Source of the DNA: Actinomadura sp. 7K507
GTDB taxonomy: Bacteria; Actinomycetota; Actinomycetes; Streptosporangiales; Streptosporangiaceae
DNA: 43,233 nucleotides
Assembly: GCF_004348425.1 (NCBI RefSeq)
Contig: NZ_SMKK01000059.1
Span: 1-43,233, forward strand
Direction of reading: 5' to 3'
The notes beneath the pieces were generated by a model, which saw only the letters and a program-made list of their open reading frames with translations, did no database searches and was not told the DNA's origin. This document shows positions 25,325-34,499 of the stretch, in pieces. Numbering within the stretch: position 1 is the first letter of the stretch; each line of letters starts with the position of its first letter. The position numbers and the translations under genes were made by a program.

Positions 25325-25999
25325 ATGGGCGCGAACCACGACCACGACCCGCACGCGGCGGCGCCGGCCGGGGGGCGGGCGCTGCGGCTGGGCGTCGGCG
25401 GGCCGGTCGGTAGCGGCAAGACCGCCCTGGTGGCGGCACTGTGCCGGACGCTCCGCGACGACCTCCGCCTGGCGGTGGTGACCAACGACATCTACACGAC
25501 CGAGGACGCCGAGTTCCTGCGGCGCAACGCGGTCCTGTCGGACGACCGGATCGTCGCCGTCCGCACCGGATGCTGCCCGCACACGGCGATCCGCGACGAC
25601 ATCTCCGCCAATCTGGACGCCGTCGAGTCGCTGGAGGAGCAGCACGAACCGCTCGACCTCGTCATCGTGGAGAGCGGCGGCGACAACCTGACCGCGACGT
25701 TCAGCCAGGGTCTCGTCGACCGGCAGATCTTCGTCCTCGACGTCTCCGGCGGCGACAAGGTCCCCCGCAAGGGAGGGCCCGGAGTGACCGGCGCGGACCT
25801 GCTGGTCGTCAACAAGACCGACCTGGCCCCGCTCGTCGGCGCCGACCTGGGCGTCATGGACCGCGACGCCGCGCGGGTGCGCGGCGGCAAGCCGGTGATC
25901 TTCAGTTCGCTGCGCGAGCGTCCCGGTGCGCCGGAGGTCGCCGGCTGGGTCCGGTCCATCCTCGCCGAGACCCGGGCGGTCACCTCCGGGGCCTCGTGA
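25325..25999 (+). CDS. ureG: urease accessory GTPase UreG
   Basis: 224 residues. A short His-rich N-terminus (NHDHDPH) may help hold nickel, partly making up for the lack of UreE. Then come the P-loop [29 protein letters not shown], the metal-binding [11 protein letters not shown] (C-P-H), [11 protein letters not shown] and the NKTDLAP specificity motif. It hydrolyses GTP to drive nickel insertion into UreC. ATG 25325 has AGAGGAAG upstream. Its end overlaps ureD by GTGA. Confidence 0.96.
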   Translation: MGANHDHDPHAAAPAGGRALRLGVGGPVGSGKTALVAALCRTLRDDLRLAVVTNDIYTTEDAEFLRRNAVLSDDRIVAVRTGCCPHTAIRDDISANLDAVESLEEQHEPLDLVIVESGGDNLTATFSQGLVDRQIFVLDVSGGDKVPRKGGPGVTGADLLVVNKTDLAPLVGADLGVMDRDAARVRGGKPVIFSSLRERPGAPEVAGWVRSILAETRAVTSGAS

Positions 26000-26742
26000 C
26001 CCGGCACTACACGGCGCACGCCGCCGTCCGCGCCGAACCCGACGCCGCCGGGCGGACCGTGCTCACGACGCTGCGTTCCGACGGGCCGTACGCGCTGCGC
26101 GCCACCCCGGAGGCCGTCTATCTGGTCGGTGCCGCGGCGGGCCCCCTCGGAGGCGACGAACTGCACCTCGACCTGGACGTCGCCGCGGGCGCCACCCTGG
26201 CCGTGCGGTCCGTCGCGAGCACCCTGCTGCTTCCGGGCGACGGCGAGTCCAGGACGTACGTGCGGGCGGTGGTCGGGCCCGGGGCGCACCTGGACCTCGC
26301 GCCGGAGCCGACGGTCGCGGCGGCGGGCTGCGACCACCGGGCCGTCACCGACGTCACCCTGGCGGGCGACGCCACACTCCGGTGGCGCGAGGAACTCGTC
26401 CTGGGCCGGCACGGGGAGACCGCGGGCCGCTACACCGGCCGCGTCGACGTCACTCTCGACGGCAGGCCGCTGCTGCGGCACGAGCTCCGACTGCCCGACC
26501 GCGTCCTCCACACCAGCGGCGCCGTGCTGGGCGATGCGCGCTGCACGGGAAGCCTGCTGCTCGTCGGTCCCGGCCTGGCGAAGGAGGCTTGCGCGGCCGA
26601 CGGACTGGCGGTGATGCCGCTCGCCGGGCCGGGCGTGCTGGTCACCGCGCTCGCACCCGACTCGGCGACGCTCCACCGCCGCCTCGGCCGCGGGGAGGAG
26701 ACCGCCTGCGGCACCCCAACAGGAGGCCGGGGGACGCGGTGA
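25996..26742 (+). CDS. ureD: urease accessory protein UreD
   Basis: 248 residues, beta-rich, with weak but recognisable UreD features: [50 protein letters not shown] and [12 protein letters not shown]. UreD is the scaffold that docks UreF/UreG on the apo-enzyme. It is a fast-evolving family, so identification leans partly on position. GTG 25996 overlaps ureG. Last gene of the urease set; the importer genes follow after 127 bases. Confidence 0.87.
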   Translation: MTRHYTAHAAVRAEPDAAGRTVLTTLRSDGPYALRATPEAVYLVGAAAGPLGGDELHLDLDVAAGATLAVRSVASTLLLPGDGESRTYVRAVVGPGAHLDLAPEPTVAAAGCDHRAVTDVTLAGDATLRWREELVLGRHGETAGRYTGRVDVTLDGRPLLRHELRLPDRVLHTSGAVLGDARCTGSLLLVGPGLAKEACAADGLAVMPLAGPGVLVTALAPDSATLHRRLGRGEETACGTPTGGRGTR

Positions 26743-26869
26743 GGTTCTGTTGACGCATCGGATACAAAGCGGAATTGATTGGGAAATAGCGCGGGGTTTC
26801 CATTAACCCGACTCACGACGTGAAGCAACTGCGTCGACCAGTTCGGGGCCTGTCCGCAAGGAGTGGTAC

Positions 26870-28096
26870 GTGCTCAGGAAATCTCTGCCGGTATTGGTCT
26901 CAACGGTCACCGCATCGCTGCTGTGCCTCACCGCCTGCGGCGCCGAGCCGGGCGCGTCCGGCGGAACGGCCTCGGCGAGCGGGAACACCATCAAGGTCGG
27001 TGTCCTCCACTCGCTGAGCGGGACCATGGCCATCAGCGAGGTCACGGTCAAGAATTCCGAACTGATGGCCATCGAGGAGATCAACGCCGCCGGGGGCGTC
27101 CTCGGCAAGAAACTCCAGCCGGTCATCGAGGACGGCGCCTCGGACTGGCCCACCTTCGCGGAGAAGGCGCAGAAGCTCATCCGCAAGGACGATGTCGCCA
27201 CCGTGTTCGGCGGCTGGACCTCCGCCAGCCGCAAGGCGATGCTGCCCGTCTTCGAGCGCAACAAGGCACTGCTCTGGTATCCGGTGCAGTACGAGGGAAT
27301 GGAAAGCTCGCCCTATATCTATTACACCGGCGCGACCACCAATCAGCAGATCGTCCCGGCCCTGGACTACCTCAAGGAGAAAGGCAAGAAGAAGATATTC
27401 CTCGTCGGGAGCGACTACGTCTTCCCGCGCACCGCGAACAAGGAGATCAAGGCGTACGCCAAAGCCAATGGCATGACCGTTCTCGGCGAGGAGTACACGC
27501 CGCTGGGGACGACGGAGTACAGCACGCTCGTCAACAAGGTCATGCAGGTGAAGCCCGACGCGGTGTTCAACACCCTCAACGGTGACAGCAACGTCGCGTT
27601 CTTCAAGCAGCTCAAGAGCGCCGGCGCCACCGCCTCGTCCCTTCCGGTGATGTCGGTGAGCATCGCTGAGGAAGAGGTCAAGGGCATCGGGGCGGACAAC
27701 ATCGCGGGCCACCTCGTCGCCTGGAACTACTACATGACGACCCCGGGCAAGGCCAACGAGGCTTTCGTGAAGGCGTTCAAGGCCAAGTACGGCGACGACA
27801 AGGTCACCTCGGACCCGATGCAGGCCGGGTACAACGCCGTGAAGCTGTGGGCGGCGGCGGTCGAGAAGGCCGGGACGACCGAGGTCGAGGCGGTGAAGAA
27901 GGCCGCGGGCGGCGTCTCCCTCGATCTCCCCGAAGGCAAGGTGACGATCGACGGCGCCAACCACCACGTGCACAAGACCGCCCGCATCGGGGTGATCCAG
28001 CCCGACGGCACGATCGAGGAGGTGTGGGACTCCGGCAAGCCGATCGCGCCGGACCCGTACCTCAAGAGCTATCCGTGGGCCGCCGGCCTGTCCTGA
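26870..28096 (+). CDS. urtA: urea ABC transporter substrate-binding lipoprotein
   Basis: 408 residues. The lipoprotein signal peptide ends LTAC, with the lipidated C23. The mature protein is a type I periplasmic-binding-like domain with [55 protein letters not shown] and [17 protein letters not shown]. The [10 protein letters not shown] and QYEG segments are typical of UrtA-type urea binders rather than amino-acid binders. GTG 26870 has AAGGAG at seven bases. Membrane-anchored on the outside, it delivers urea to UrtBC. Confidence 0.93.
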   Translation: MLRKSLPVLVSTVTASLLCLTACGAEPGASGGTASASGNTIKVGVLHSLSGTMAISEVTVKNSELMAIEEINAAGGVLGKKLQPVIEDGASDWPTFAEKAQKLIRKDDVATVFGGWTSASRKAMLPVFERNKALLWYPVQYEGMESSPYIYYTGATTNQQIVPALDYLKEKGKKKIFLVGSDYVFPRTANKEIKAYAKANGMTVLGEEYTPLGTTEYSTLVNKVMQVKPDAVFNTLNGDSNVAFFKQLKSAGATASSLPVMSVSIAEEEVKGIGADNIAGHLVAWNYYMTTPGKANEAFVKAFKAKYGDDKVTSDPMQAGYNAVKLWAAAVEKAGTTEVEAVKKAAGGVSLDLPEGKVTIDGANHHVHKTARIGVIQPDGTIEEVWDSGKPIAPDPYLKSYPWAAGLS

Positions 28097-28105
28097 TCCC
28101 AGGAT

Positions 28106-28157
28106 CCCCGAACCCGATGGCCCCGAACCCGATGACCCCGACCCCGATGACCCCGGG
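28106..28157 (+). repeat. 15-bp tandem repeat between urtA and urtB
   Basis: Three consecutive 15-bp units of the form CCCGATGRCCCCGAA (28113-28127, 28128-28142, 28143-28157), with a partial unit before them, fill most of the urtA-urtB gap. The unit contains no stem, so it is more likely a replication-slippage repeat than a terminator; it could set the distance or attenuate expression downstream of the binding-protein gene. Confidence 0.75.
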
Positions 28158-28171
28158 TACCGAGGAGTCGC

Positions 28172-29050
28172 ATGGAAGCTCTGCTCAGCCAACTGCCCAT
28201 CGGCCTCAGCATCGCCGCCGTCCTGATGCTGGTGGCACTCGGCCTGACGTTCACGTTCGGCCAGATGGGCGTGATCAACATGGCCCACGGCGAGTTCATG
28301 ATGGCGGGCGCCTACACGGCGTACGTCCTGCAGGACTGGACCGGGCGGCAGGCGGTGCTGGTGGCCCTGCCCGTCGCGTTCGTCGTCGCGGGCACGATGG
28401 GCCTGGTCCTGGAACGGGCGGCCATCCGCCGCTTCTACGGACGGCCGCTCGACACCCTGCTCCTCACCTGGGGGGTCAGCCTGCTGCTCCAGCAGCTCGC
28501 GCGTGACATCTTCGGCGCACCCAACGTCCAGGTGCGCGCTCCGGAGTGGCTCAGCGGGGGCGTGCAGATGTTCGGGTCGCAGCTGCCCTACACCCGGCTG
28601 TTCATCCTCCTCCTCGCGGCACTGTCGGTGCTCGCGATCTGGGCCTACCAGAGCTGGACCCGGCAGGGCCGCCGGATGCGGTCGGTGATGCAGAACCGCC
28701 AGCTCGCCGCGGTCAGCGGCGTCGACACCGGCCGGGTCGACCAGCTCACGTTCTTCATCGGCTCCGGCGTCGCCGGGATCGCCGGCGTCGCGCTGACGCT
28801 GATCGGCCCGATCGGCCCCAACCTCGGCACCTACTACATCGTCGACGCCTTCCTGGTCGTGGTCGCGGGCGGGCTCGGGCGGCTGCGCGGCGCGGTCATC
28901 GCCGCGCTGGCCCTCGGCCTGCTCAACTCCTACGCCGAGTTCTGGACGGACGCGAGCCTCGCCAAGGTGATCGCCTTCATCGCGATCGTGGTGTTCCTGC
29001 AGGCGCGACCGCAGGGCCTGTTCGTCCTGCGCAGCCGGGCGCTGACATGA
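28172..29050 (+). CDS. urtB: urea ABC transporter permease UrtB
   Basis: 292 residues of the LivH-type permease family, with about eight membrane helices. Seen: GLTFTFGQMGVINMAHGEFM (family signature near the N-terminus), LLTWGVSLLLQQLARDIFG, the EAA-like loop MRSVMQNRQLAAVSGVDTG, and GLGRLRGAVIAAL. ATG 28172 has GAGGAG just upstream. It overlaps urtC by ATGA. Forms the membrane channel with UrtC. Confidence 0.93.
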   Translation: MEALLSQLPIGLSIAAVLMLVALGLTFTFGQMGVINMAHGEFMMAGAYTAYVLQDWTGRQAVLVALPVAFVVAGTMGLVLERAAIRRFYGRPLDTLLLTWGVSLLLQQLARDIFGAPNVQVRAPEWLSGGVQMFGSQLPYTRLFILLLAALSVLAIWAYQSWTRQGRRMRSVMQNRQLAAVSGVDTGRVDQLTFFIGSGVAGIAGVALTLIGPIGPNLGTYYIVDAFLVVVAGGLGRLRGAVIAALALGLLNSYAEFWTDASLAKVIAFIAIVVFLQARPQGLFVLRSRALT

Positions 29051-30159
29051 CCGCCCGCTGGCGCGGAACCGCGCTCTTCCTCGCAGTGGCGGTGCTGGTC
29101 CTCGTGGTCGCACCGGCCGCCCTGGACCCGTTCCGGCTCGGTCTGCTCGCCAAGTACCTGTGCTTCGCCATCGTCGCCCTCGGCATCGGGCTCGCATGGG
29201 GCCAGGGCGGCATGCTCACGCTCGGCCAAGGCGTGTTCTTCGGACTGGGCGGCTACTCGATGGCGATGTACCTCAAGCTCCACGACGCCGGGCCGGGCAG
29301 CCTGCCCGACTTCATGGTGTGGAGCGGCGTGGAGCAGCTGCCGGCGCTGTGGAAGCCGTTCACCAACCCGGTGTTCGCCATAGCCGCCGCAGTGGCCGTC
29401 CCGGCGGTCGCCGCCGCGATCCTCGGCTTTCTGGTGTTCCGCCAGCGAGTGCGCGGCGCCTACTTCGCGATCCTCAGCCAGGCGCTCGCGGCGGCCTTCG
29501 TGATCTGGCTCGTGGGCCAGCAGGGCCTCACGGGCGGGACCAACGGGCTCACGCATTTCTACGACGTCTTCGGCCGCGACCCGGAGGACGACGGCTCCAA
29601 GCGCGTCTTCTACTTCGTGGTGGCCCTCGTGCTGGGTGCGCTCTACCTCCTGTGCCGCCAGCTGGTGAAGAGCCGCTTCGGGCGGCTGCTCGTCGCGGTG
29701 CGCGACGGCGAGGACCGGGTGCGCTTCCTCGGCTACAACCCGGCCACCGTGAAGACCGTGGCCTACGCGGCCTCCGCGGCGATGGCGGGCATCGCCGGGG
29801 CGCTGTACGTGCCGGTCGTCGGCATCATCTCGCCGTCGCTGCTCGGGGTCGTCCCGTCGATCGAGTTCGTGGTCGCGGTGGCCATCGGCGGGCGGTTCTC
29901 GCTGGCCGGAGCGGCCCTCGGCGGGGTCCTGCTCAACTGGGCGCAAACCACGTTCAGCGAGCAGTACCCGAGCGGCTGGGTCTACCTGCTGGGCCTGATG
30001 TTCATCCTCGTGATCATGCTGGCGCCGGGCGGCGTCGCCGGCACGGTGCGGCAGGCCGGGGACGCCCTGGCGCGGCGCCGGGCGCGAACACGTCCGCCGC
30101 CCGCGACCGGGGCCGCGGTGACCGCCGCGGCCGGGGAGAAGGAGGTGGCCGCACCGTGA
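29047..30159 (+). CDS. urtC: urea ABC transporter permease UrtC
   Basis: 370 residues of the LivM-type permease family: ALGIGLAWGQGGMLTLGQGV, GGYSMAMYLKLHD, FRQRVRGAYFAILSQAL, TGGTNGLTHF, and the coupling loop LLVAVRDGEDRVRFLGYNP. About ten membrane helices; the last about 40 residues are a basic, Ala-rich cytoplasmic tail. ATG 29047 overlaps urtB; GTGA overlap with urtD. Confidence 0.93.
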   Translation: MTARWRGTALFLAVAVLVLVVAPAALDPFRLGLLAKYLCFAIVALGIGLAWGQGGMLTLGQGVFFGLGGYSMAMYLKLHDAGPGSLPDFMVWSGVEQLPALWKPFTNPVFAIAAAVAVPAVAAAILGFLVFRQRVRGAYFAILSQALAAAFVIWLVGQQGLTGGTNGLTHFYDVFGRDPEDDGSKRVFYFVVALVLGALYLLCRQLVKSRFGRLLVAVRDGEDRVRFLGYNPATVKTVAYAASAAMAGIAGALYVPVVGIISPSLLGVVPSIEFVVAVAIGGRFSLAGAALGGVLLNWAQTTFSEQYPSGWVYLLGLMFILVIMLAPGGVAGTVRQAGDALARRRARTRPPPATGAAVTAAAGEKEVAAP

Positions 30160-30905
30160 CCGCACTGCTGGAGATCCGCGGACTGGAGGTCGTGTTCGGC
30201 GGGTTCCGCGCCATCGACGGCGTCGACCTCACCGTCGCTCAGGGCGAGTTGCGCTTCCTGATCGGCCCCAACGGGGCCGGTAAGACCACCCTGATCGACG
30301 TGATCACCGGCCTGACCCGGCCGGCGAGCGGGTCGGTGACCTACGCCGGCACCTCCCTGGTGGGACGGCCGGAGCACCGGATCGTGCGGCGCGGGATCGG
30401 CCGCACGTTCCAGACCTCCGTGGTGTTCGAGGAGCTCACCGTTCTGGAGAACGTCGACCTCGCCGCCTCCTTCCGCCGCCCGCTGCCGGCGCTGCTGCGG
30501 CGGCGGCGCGGCGTGCCGGACGTCGTGGCGGCGGCGCTGGACCGGATCGGGCTGGCCGGCCTGGCGGACCGGCCCGCCGGAGTGCTGTCGCACGGCCAGC
30601 GGCAGTGGCTGGAGATCGGCATGCTGATCGCGCAGCGGCCGAGTCTGTTGCTGCTCGACGAGCCCGTGGCGGGCATGAGCCGCGACGAACGCGAGCGGAC
30701 GGGTGAGCTGCTCACCGAGATCGCCACGGATCACACGGTCATCGTCGTCGAACACGACATGGAGTTCCTGCGGCGGTACGCGTCCCAGGTGACCGTCCTG
30801 CACGAAGGCAGAGTGCTCGTGGAGGGGGACGTCGCCACCGTCCAGGCCGATCCCCGGGTCCAGGAGGTTTATCTCGGCCGGTCGCGAGAGGAGAAAGCGG
30901 TATGA
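30156..30905 (+). CDS. urtD: urea ABC transporter ATP-binding protein UrtD
   Basis: 249 residues of the LivG-type ATPase. Walker A is GPNGAGKTT, the Q-loop region is GRTFQTSVVFEELTV, the signature is LSHGQRQWLEIGM (LSHGQ, as usual in UrtD), Walker B is LLLLDEPVAGM, and the switch His is in VVEHDMEF. GTG 30156 overlaps urtC. Cytoplasmic; powers import with UrtE. Confidence 0.94.
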   Translation: MTALLEIRGLEVVFGGFRAIDGVDLTVAQGELRFLIGPNGAGKTTLIDVITGLTRPASGSVTYAGTSLVGRPEHRIVRRGIGRTFQTSVVFEELTVLENVDLAASFRRPLPALLRRRRGVPDVVAAALDRIGLAGLADRPAGVLSHGQRQWLEIGMLIAQRPSLLLLDEPVAGMSRDERERTGELLTEIATDHTVIVVEHDMEFLRRYASQVTVLHEGRVLVEGDVATVQADPRVQEVYLGRSREEKAV

Positions 30906-31603
30906 GCATGCTTCAGGTGAGCGGATTGCACGCCGCGTACGGCCGGTCGCGGGTCCTGTTCGGGGTGGACCTGACGATCCGTCCGGGTGAGCTGGTCACC
31001 GTCATGGGCCGCAACGGCGTGGGGAAGACCACGCTGCTCAACTCGGTCATGGGCCTCCTCGCCCCGACCGCGGGCAGGGTCACGTTCGACGGCACCGACG
31101 TCACGCGGATGCGCACGTTCCGACGGGTCCGGCTCGGCATGGGTTACGTCCCCCAGGGACACGAGACGTTCCCTCAGCTCACGGTCTGGGAGAACCTCCA
31201 GGTGACGCTGGAGGCCACCGGACGCCGCGACCGGGACGCCATCGACGACGCCCTGGAGGTCTTCCCACGACTGACCGGCCTGCTGAAACGGCAGGCCGGT
31301 TTCCTGTCGGGAGGGCAGCAGCAGCAACTGGCGATCGCCCGCGCCCTGGTGACCCGGCCGCGGCTCCTGATCCTGGACGAGCCGACCGAGGGCATCCAGC
31401 CGTCGATCATCCGCGAGATCGAGGAGGCCATCGAGAAGCTCCACAGGGAGCGCAACCTCGCCGTCCTGCTCGTGGAGCAGTACTTCGACCTGGCTCTCCG
31501 CCTGGCCGACGCGTTCGTGATCCTCGACGGCGGCACCGTCGCCCACTCCGGAACCGCCGCCGACCTCCACACCGACGAGGTCAAACACCTCCTCGCCGTC
31601 TGA
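30902..31603 (+). CDS. urtE: urea ABC transporter ATP-binding protein UrtE
   Basis: 233 residues of the LivF-type ATPase: Walker A GRNGVGKTT, GMGYVPQGHETFPQLTVWEN, signature LSGGQQQQLAIARAL, Walker B LLILDEPTEGIQPSII, and LLVEQYFDLAL, where the H-loop position is Q as is common in LivF/UrtE. The EGIQPSII stretch is characteristic of UrtE. ATG 30902 overlaps urtD by ATGA. Last gene of the urea island. Confidence 0.95.
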   Translation: MSMLQVSGLHAAYGRSRVLFGVDLTIRPGELVTVMGRNGVGKTTLLNSVMGLLAPTAGRVTFDGTDVTRMRTFRRVRLGMGYVPQGHETFPQLTVWENLQVTLEATGRRDRDAIDDALEVFPRLTGLLKRQAGFLSGGQQQQLAIARALVTRPRLLILDEPTEGIQPSIIREIEEAIEKLHRERNLAVLLVEQYFDLALRLADAFVILDGGTVAHSGTAADLHTDEVKHLLAV

Positions 31604-31607
31604 ACGC

Positions 31608-31627
31608 GGGCCTCCTTCCGGGGGGCC
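31608..31627. terminator. hairpin between convergent urtE and propeller gene
   Basis: GGGCCTCC and GGGGGGCC, with a TTCC loop, can pair as a GC-rich hairpin with one G-U pair in the 23-bp space between the two convergent stops. Likely bidirectional terminator; there is no T-tract. Confidence 0.4.
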
Positions 31628-32739
31628 TACGGATGGGCGGAGCGGCGCCAGACCGTGCCGATCTGGGTGCCGGCCCAGACGGTCGTGGTGTACGGGACAC
31701 GCGTCATCGAGTACGCGATCGCGCCGGCGGGCGGGGTGGCGCCGGTCCAGGAGGCTCCGTCGAAATGCAGCAGTTCGGCGGTGTTGTGCGGGGTGGACAC
31801 CCAGACGCCGCCGCGCCCGTCGGAGGCGATCGAGCCGAGGAACCCGACCGCGGACATCGGACGCACCGCCCCGGTGGTACCGGTCGCGCGGGGGATCTGG
31901 TGGACGGTGAACCCGGAGCCGTTCCAGTGGTGCAGCGCCGGCGGCGGGAACAGCGGGTGCTGCTCCAGCGCGTAGAACCAGACGTCGTCAGGGGCGACGT
32001 ACTCGATCTGCAGGATCCAGTGGGCCCAGGTCGTCCCCCACGGGATGCGCGTCCAGTCCGTGCCGTCGAAGTGCCAGAGGGGGGTCTGGCCGGTCTGCGA
32101 CTCGGGATATCCGCCGGCCCACACCTCCGAGGCGGTTCCGGCGGCGATGGCGTTGAGCCCGGAGGGCTGCGGCAGGGTGAGCGAGTTCGTCCAGCGTCCG
32201 CGCCGCCGCACGGACACCGTCGTGGTGTCCCCGGCGATCCCGGTCGCCCACAACCCGCCGGCCTGGTCCAGGTCGATGGCGTACGGCTGCTCGCCGGCGG
32301 GCCCGGCCGCCGTCGTCCAGCGGCGCCCGTTCCAGTGCAGCAGGTCGGTGCGCTCTTGGGCGTTCGGGCCCGAGGCGACGGCCCAGACGCTTGCGGCGTG
32401 CCGGGCGCGGACGTCGTTGACGACCGCCAGCCCCTCGGGGAGGGCGGCCCGCGTCCAGCCGCGCCAGGTCCGGTGCAGCATGACGGCCTGCGCGTCCGGC
32501 TGGTACGCGTTCTCGGTACCGCCGGCGAAGACGTGCCACGGGTCCGGCGCGGCGATGCCGGGCAGGTAGCCCTGGCCCGACAGCGGCGGGATGGGCACGT
32601 CGGCCCACTCGCCCGGCGGCGGGGCGGCGGCGCGGGCCGTGCCGGTCAGCGGTCCGGCGACGGCGGCGCCGAGCAGGGCGGCGCCGCCGAGCGTGAAGGC
32701 GCGGCGGGACGGGAGAGGATTCGGAGCGGATCGAGTCAC
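31627..32739 (-). CDS. Tat-exported beta-propeller-like protein, function unknown
   Basis: 370 residues. The N-terminus holds a twin-arginine signal (SRRAFTLGGAALLGAAVAGP, cleavage near ARA). The mature part has repeated units of the type W...G..W......P and VWA-G (ASVWAVASGPN, LWATGIAGDT, EVWAGGYPES, DVWFYALEQ, GVWVSTPHN, TVWAGTQIGT), as expected of a six- or seven-bladed propeller. No catalytic motif is evident. GTG 32739 has GGGGAG five bases upstream. Export through Tat suggests folding, perhaps with a cofactor, before secretion. Single gene. Confidence 0.75.
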   Translation of the reverse strand: MTRSAPNPLPSRRAFTLGGAALLGAAVAGPLTGTARAAAPPPGEWADVPIPPLSGQGYLPGIAAPDPWHVFAGGTENAYQPDAQAVMLHRTWRGWTRAALPEGLAVVNDVRARHAASVWAVASGPNAQERTDLLHWNGRRWTTAAGPAGEQPYAIDLDQAGGLWATGIAGDTTTVSVRRRGRWTNSLTLPQPSGLNAIAAGTASEVWAGGYPESQTGQTPLWHFDGTDWTRIPWGTTWAHWILQIEYVAPDDVWFYALEQHPLFPPPALHHWNGSGFTVHQIPRATGTTGAVRPMSAVGFLGSIASDGRGGVWVSTPHNTAELLHFDGASWTGATPPAGAIAYSMTRVPYTTTVWAGTQIGTVWRRSAHP

Positions 32740-32907
32740 GGTGGCTCCCCGGACAGGCGGCAATTCACTGCCAGTATTTGGTGGCAATGTTCCTGGATCC
32801 ACACCCTGACCTAAGGCGGCCAGCCGATCGGACGGCCCGGCCAAGACTCGCGCACCCAACCGTCACGGCGACGGACGACCCGGCGCAGCGGCCATCGACT
32901 TCGGTCA

Positions 32908-32932
32908 AGCAATCGGTATCGATTGCTATGCT
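32908..32932 (+). promoter_or_regulatory. operator and -10 element of a probable leaderless gene
   Basis: A perfect inverted repeat, AGCAATCG-GTAT-CGATTGCT (32908-32927), is directly followed by a TATGCT -10-like hexamer (its first T is the last base of the repeat). The ATG of the next gene lies seven bases after the hexamer, where transcription should start, so the mRNA is probably leaderless and repressed from this site. Confidence 0.55.
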
Positions 32933-32938
32933 CGATCC

Positions 32939-33265
32939 ATGAGCACACCTCCGCCGGACCTCGACCAGGTGGCGGCGGCGCTCCGTCAGATCAGCCGGGG
33001 GCTCGCCGCCTTGGCCGACGCCATTTCCAGCGCTTCCCGGGATCCGGAAGAGGACCGCTACCTCGCCGTCATGGCGGAGTGGGGGCGTCGCGGGCTCACC
33101 CGCGACGAGTCCAGCCGGTTGTTCCGCAAACACGGCTTCTCGCCGCAGGCCGCCGGCGGCTGGGTGAAAGGCGACTGGCTGGAGGTCCGCGACGACGGCA
33201 GGCGCTACCTCACCGACCGGTCCCTTCAGTGGCTGGCCGAACAGGAGACAGACGATGAGCAGTGA
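32939..33265 (+). CDS. small hypothetical protein, possible HTH
   Basis: 108 residues. An N-terminal amphipathic helix (LDQVAAALRQISRGLAALAD) is followed by a compact basic part (AEWGRRGLTRDESSRLFRKH; then GGWVKGDWLEVRDDGRRYLT) with the look of a small winged-helix domain. I do not recognise the family. There is no ribosome site before ATG 32939, consistent with a leaderless transcript. It overlaps the thioesterase gene by 11 bases. Autoregulation through the 20-bp operator in its own promoter is a plausible inference. Confidence 0.65.
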   Translation: MSTPPPDLDQVAAALRQISRGLAALADAISSASRDPEEDRYLAVMAEWGRRGLTRDESSRLFRKHGFSPQAAGGWVKGDWLEVRDDGRRYLTDRSLQWLAEQETDDEQ

Positions 33266-33707
33266 CCCGTTCAGCGTGCGCTTCCAAGTGCGAATTTACG
33301 AGGTCGACCCGCAACTCCACCTCAACGGCGCCGTCTATGTCCAGTACGCGGACCATTCCCGTTTTCAATGTTTGCAGGCCGCCGGAGTCTCGGTCGAAGG
33401 AATGCTCCGCGACGGATTCGGCCCCGTCAATCTCGAAACCGTCATCCGGTATTACAAGGAACTGCGGGCGGGGGACGAGGTCGATGTCACCTGCGACTGG
33501 AAATGGGGCGCGGGCAAGACCTACCGCGTCGAGCACGCCTTCCGCCGATCGGACGGCGAGGTGGCCGCCGAGGTGAACTACGTGAGCGGCCTGATCGACC
33601 TGGAGGCCCGCCGCCTGCTGACCGACCCGGCCCATGTATGGCTCTCCCGCGCCACACGGCCGGACCTGCTCAGACTGCCCGCGACCGAAGCCGTCTCAGC
33701 CGACTGA
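33255..33707 (+). CDS. acyl-CoA thioesterase (hotdog, 4HBT family)
   Basis: 150 residues of the 4-hydroxybenzoyl-CoA-thioesterase-like hotdog fold. The start reads VRFQVRIYEVDPQLHLNGAV, where Asp of the usual Y-x-x-x-D-x-x-x-H-V/L-N pattern is present, followed by YVQYADHSRFQCLQAAG and YYKELRAGDEVDV. ATG 33255 lies inside the end of the small upstream gene, so the two are co-translated. Substrate unknown; a perfect hairpin follows the stop. Confidence 0.87.
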   Translation: MSSDPFSVRFQVRIYEVDPQLHLNGAVYVQYADHSRFQCLQAAGVSVEGMLRDGFGPVNLETVIRYYKELRAGDEVDVTCDWKWGAGKTYRVEHAFRRSDGEVAAEVNYVSGLIDLEARRLLTDPAHVWLSRATRPDLLRLPATEAVSAD

Positions 33708-33708
33708 C

Positions 33709-33726
33709 TCCAACCCGGCGGTTGGA
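33709..33726 (+). terminator. hairpin after the thioesterase gene
   Basis: A perfect repeat, TCCAACC-CGGC-GGTTGGA, begins two bases after the stop at 33707. No T-tract. Probable end of the 32939-33707 transcript. Confidence 0.55.
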
Positions 33727-33832
33727 ATGCGGTGTGCTCGCATAGCGCCGCCCACGAGGTACTCGTTCGCCCGGCTCTCGCTCAACCCACCCCAATGCGG
33801 CCCCTGGGACAGCCCGTGAGAGGGTCGTAAAA

Positions 33833-34429
33833 GTGACGAACTACGCCCGAATGTATCGCTTCGGCATGACGCCATGGGAACGCTACGGAAAGGCCGCGGC
33901 GGACAGCATCGCCGCCCTGCTGGACCGCGAGGAGACCGAACGTTCACGTCCACTCGGAAGGGCCCTCGATCTCGGCTGCGGCCGTGGCCAGTTCACTCCC
34001 GAACTGGGACGCAGAGGCTGGGAGGCCGTGGGCGTCGACTACGTACCGGCCGCGATCGAAGAGGCCAAGCGCCAGGAGGCTAAGGGGGTCACGTACGTCG
34101 TCGGTGACGTCACGGACCTCCCTTCGGCCGACCTTGGAACGTTCGATTTCTTCCTCGACATCGGCTGTTTCCAGGGTTTCGACACCGGACGGCAACGGGC
34201 CGAGGGGCAGGGTGTCTCCGCGCTGGCGAACCCCGGCTCGACATTGCTGATGCTCGCCTTCGGCGTGACCCGGCTGCGCTCCCGGATCGGTGGGGTCTCC
34301 CAAGCGGAGGTCGAGGCCGCGTTCCCCGACTGGGAACTGCTCGACGTCCAGGCCGCGGAGACCGCGGGCCTGGGCTGGCCGATGAACAGAACCTCACCCC
34401 AGTGGTACCGCCTGCGCCGACCGGCCTGA
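33833..34429 (+). CDS. class I SAM-dependent methyltransferase
   Basis: 198 residues with motif I RALDLGCGRGQFTPELG, motif II VGVDYVPAAIEEA, a VVGDVTDLPSADLG acidic motif and FDFFLDIGCFQGF. The short length and single domain fit small-molecule methyltransferases (Methyltransf_25-like). GTG 33833 follows GAGAGGG at eight bases. Isolated gene; substrate unknown. Confidence 0.85.
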   Translation: MTNYARMYRFGMTPWERYGKAAADSIAALLDREETERSRPLGRALDLGCGRGQFTPELGRRGWEAVGVDYVPAAIEEAKRQEAKGVTYVVGDVTDLPSADLGTFDFFLDIGCFQGFDTGRQRAEGQGVSALANPGSTLLMLAFGVTRLRSRIGGVSQAEVEAAFPDWELLDVQAAETAGLGWPMNRTSPQWYRLRRPA

Positions 34430-34499
34430 CCGCCCGGCCGTCCTCGACCCGGCCGCGTCCTGGTCGCCGGCTACGGCGCGAGCATTCGAGCGAGCCCCG

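Noticed and set aside
28106..28157. CRISPR-like array
   Set aside because: The units are directly adjacent 15-bp tandem repeats without spacers.
26900..29197. A 765-residue open frame on the minus strand across urtA-urtC
   Set aside because: Antisense shadow of clear transporter genes; low-complexity, Arg/Gly/Asp-rich product.
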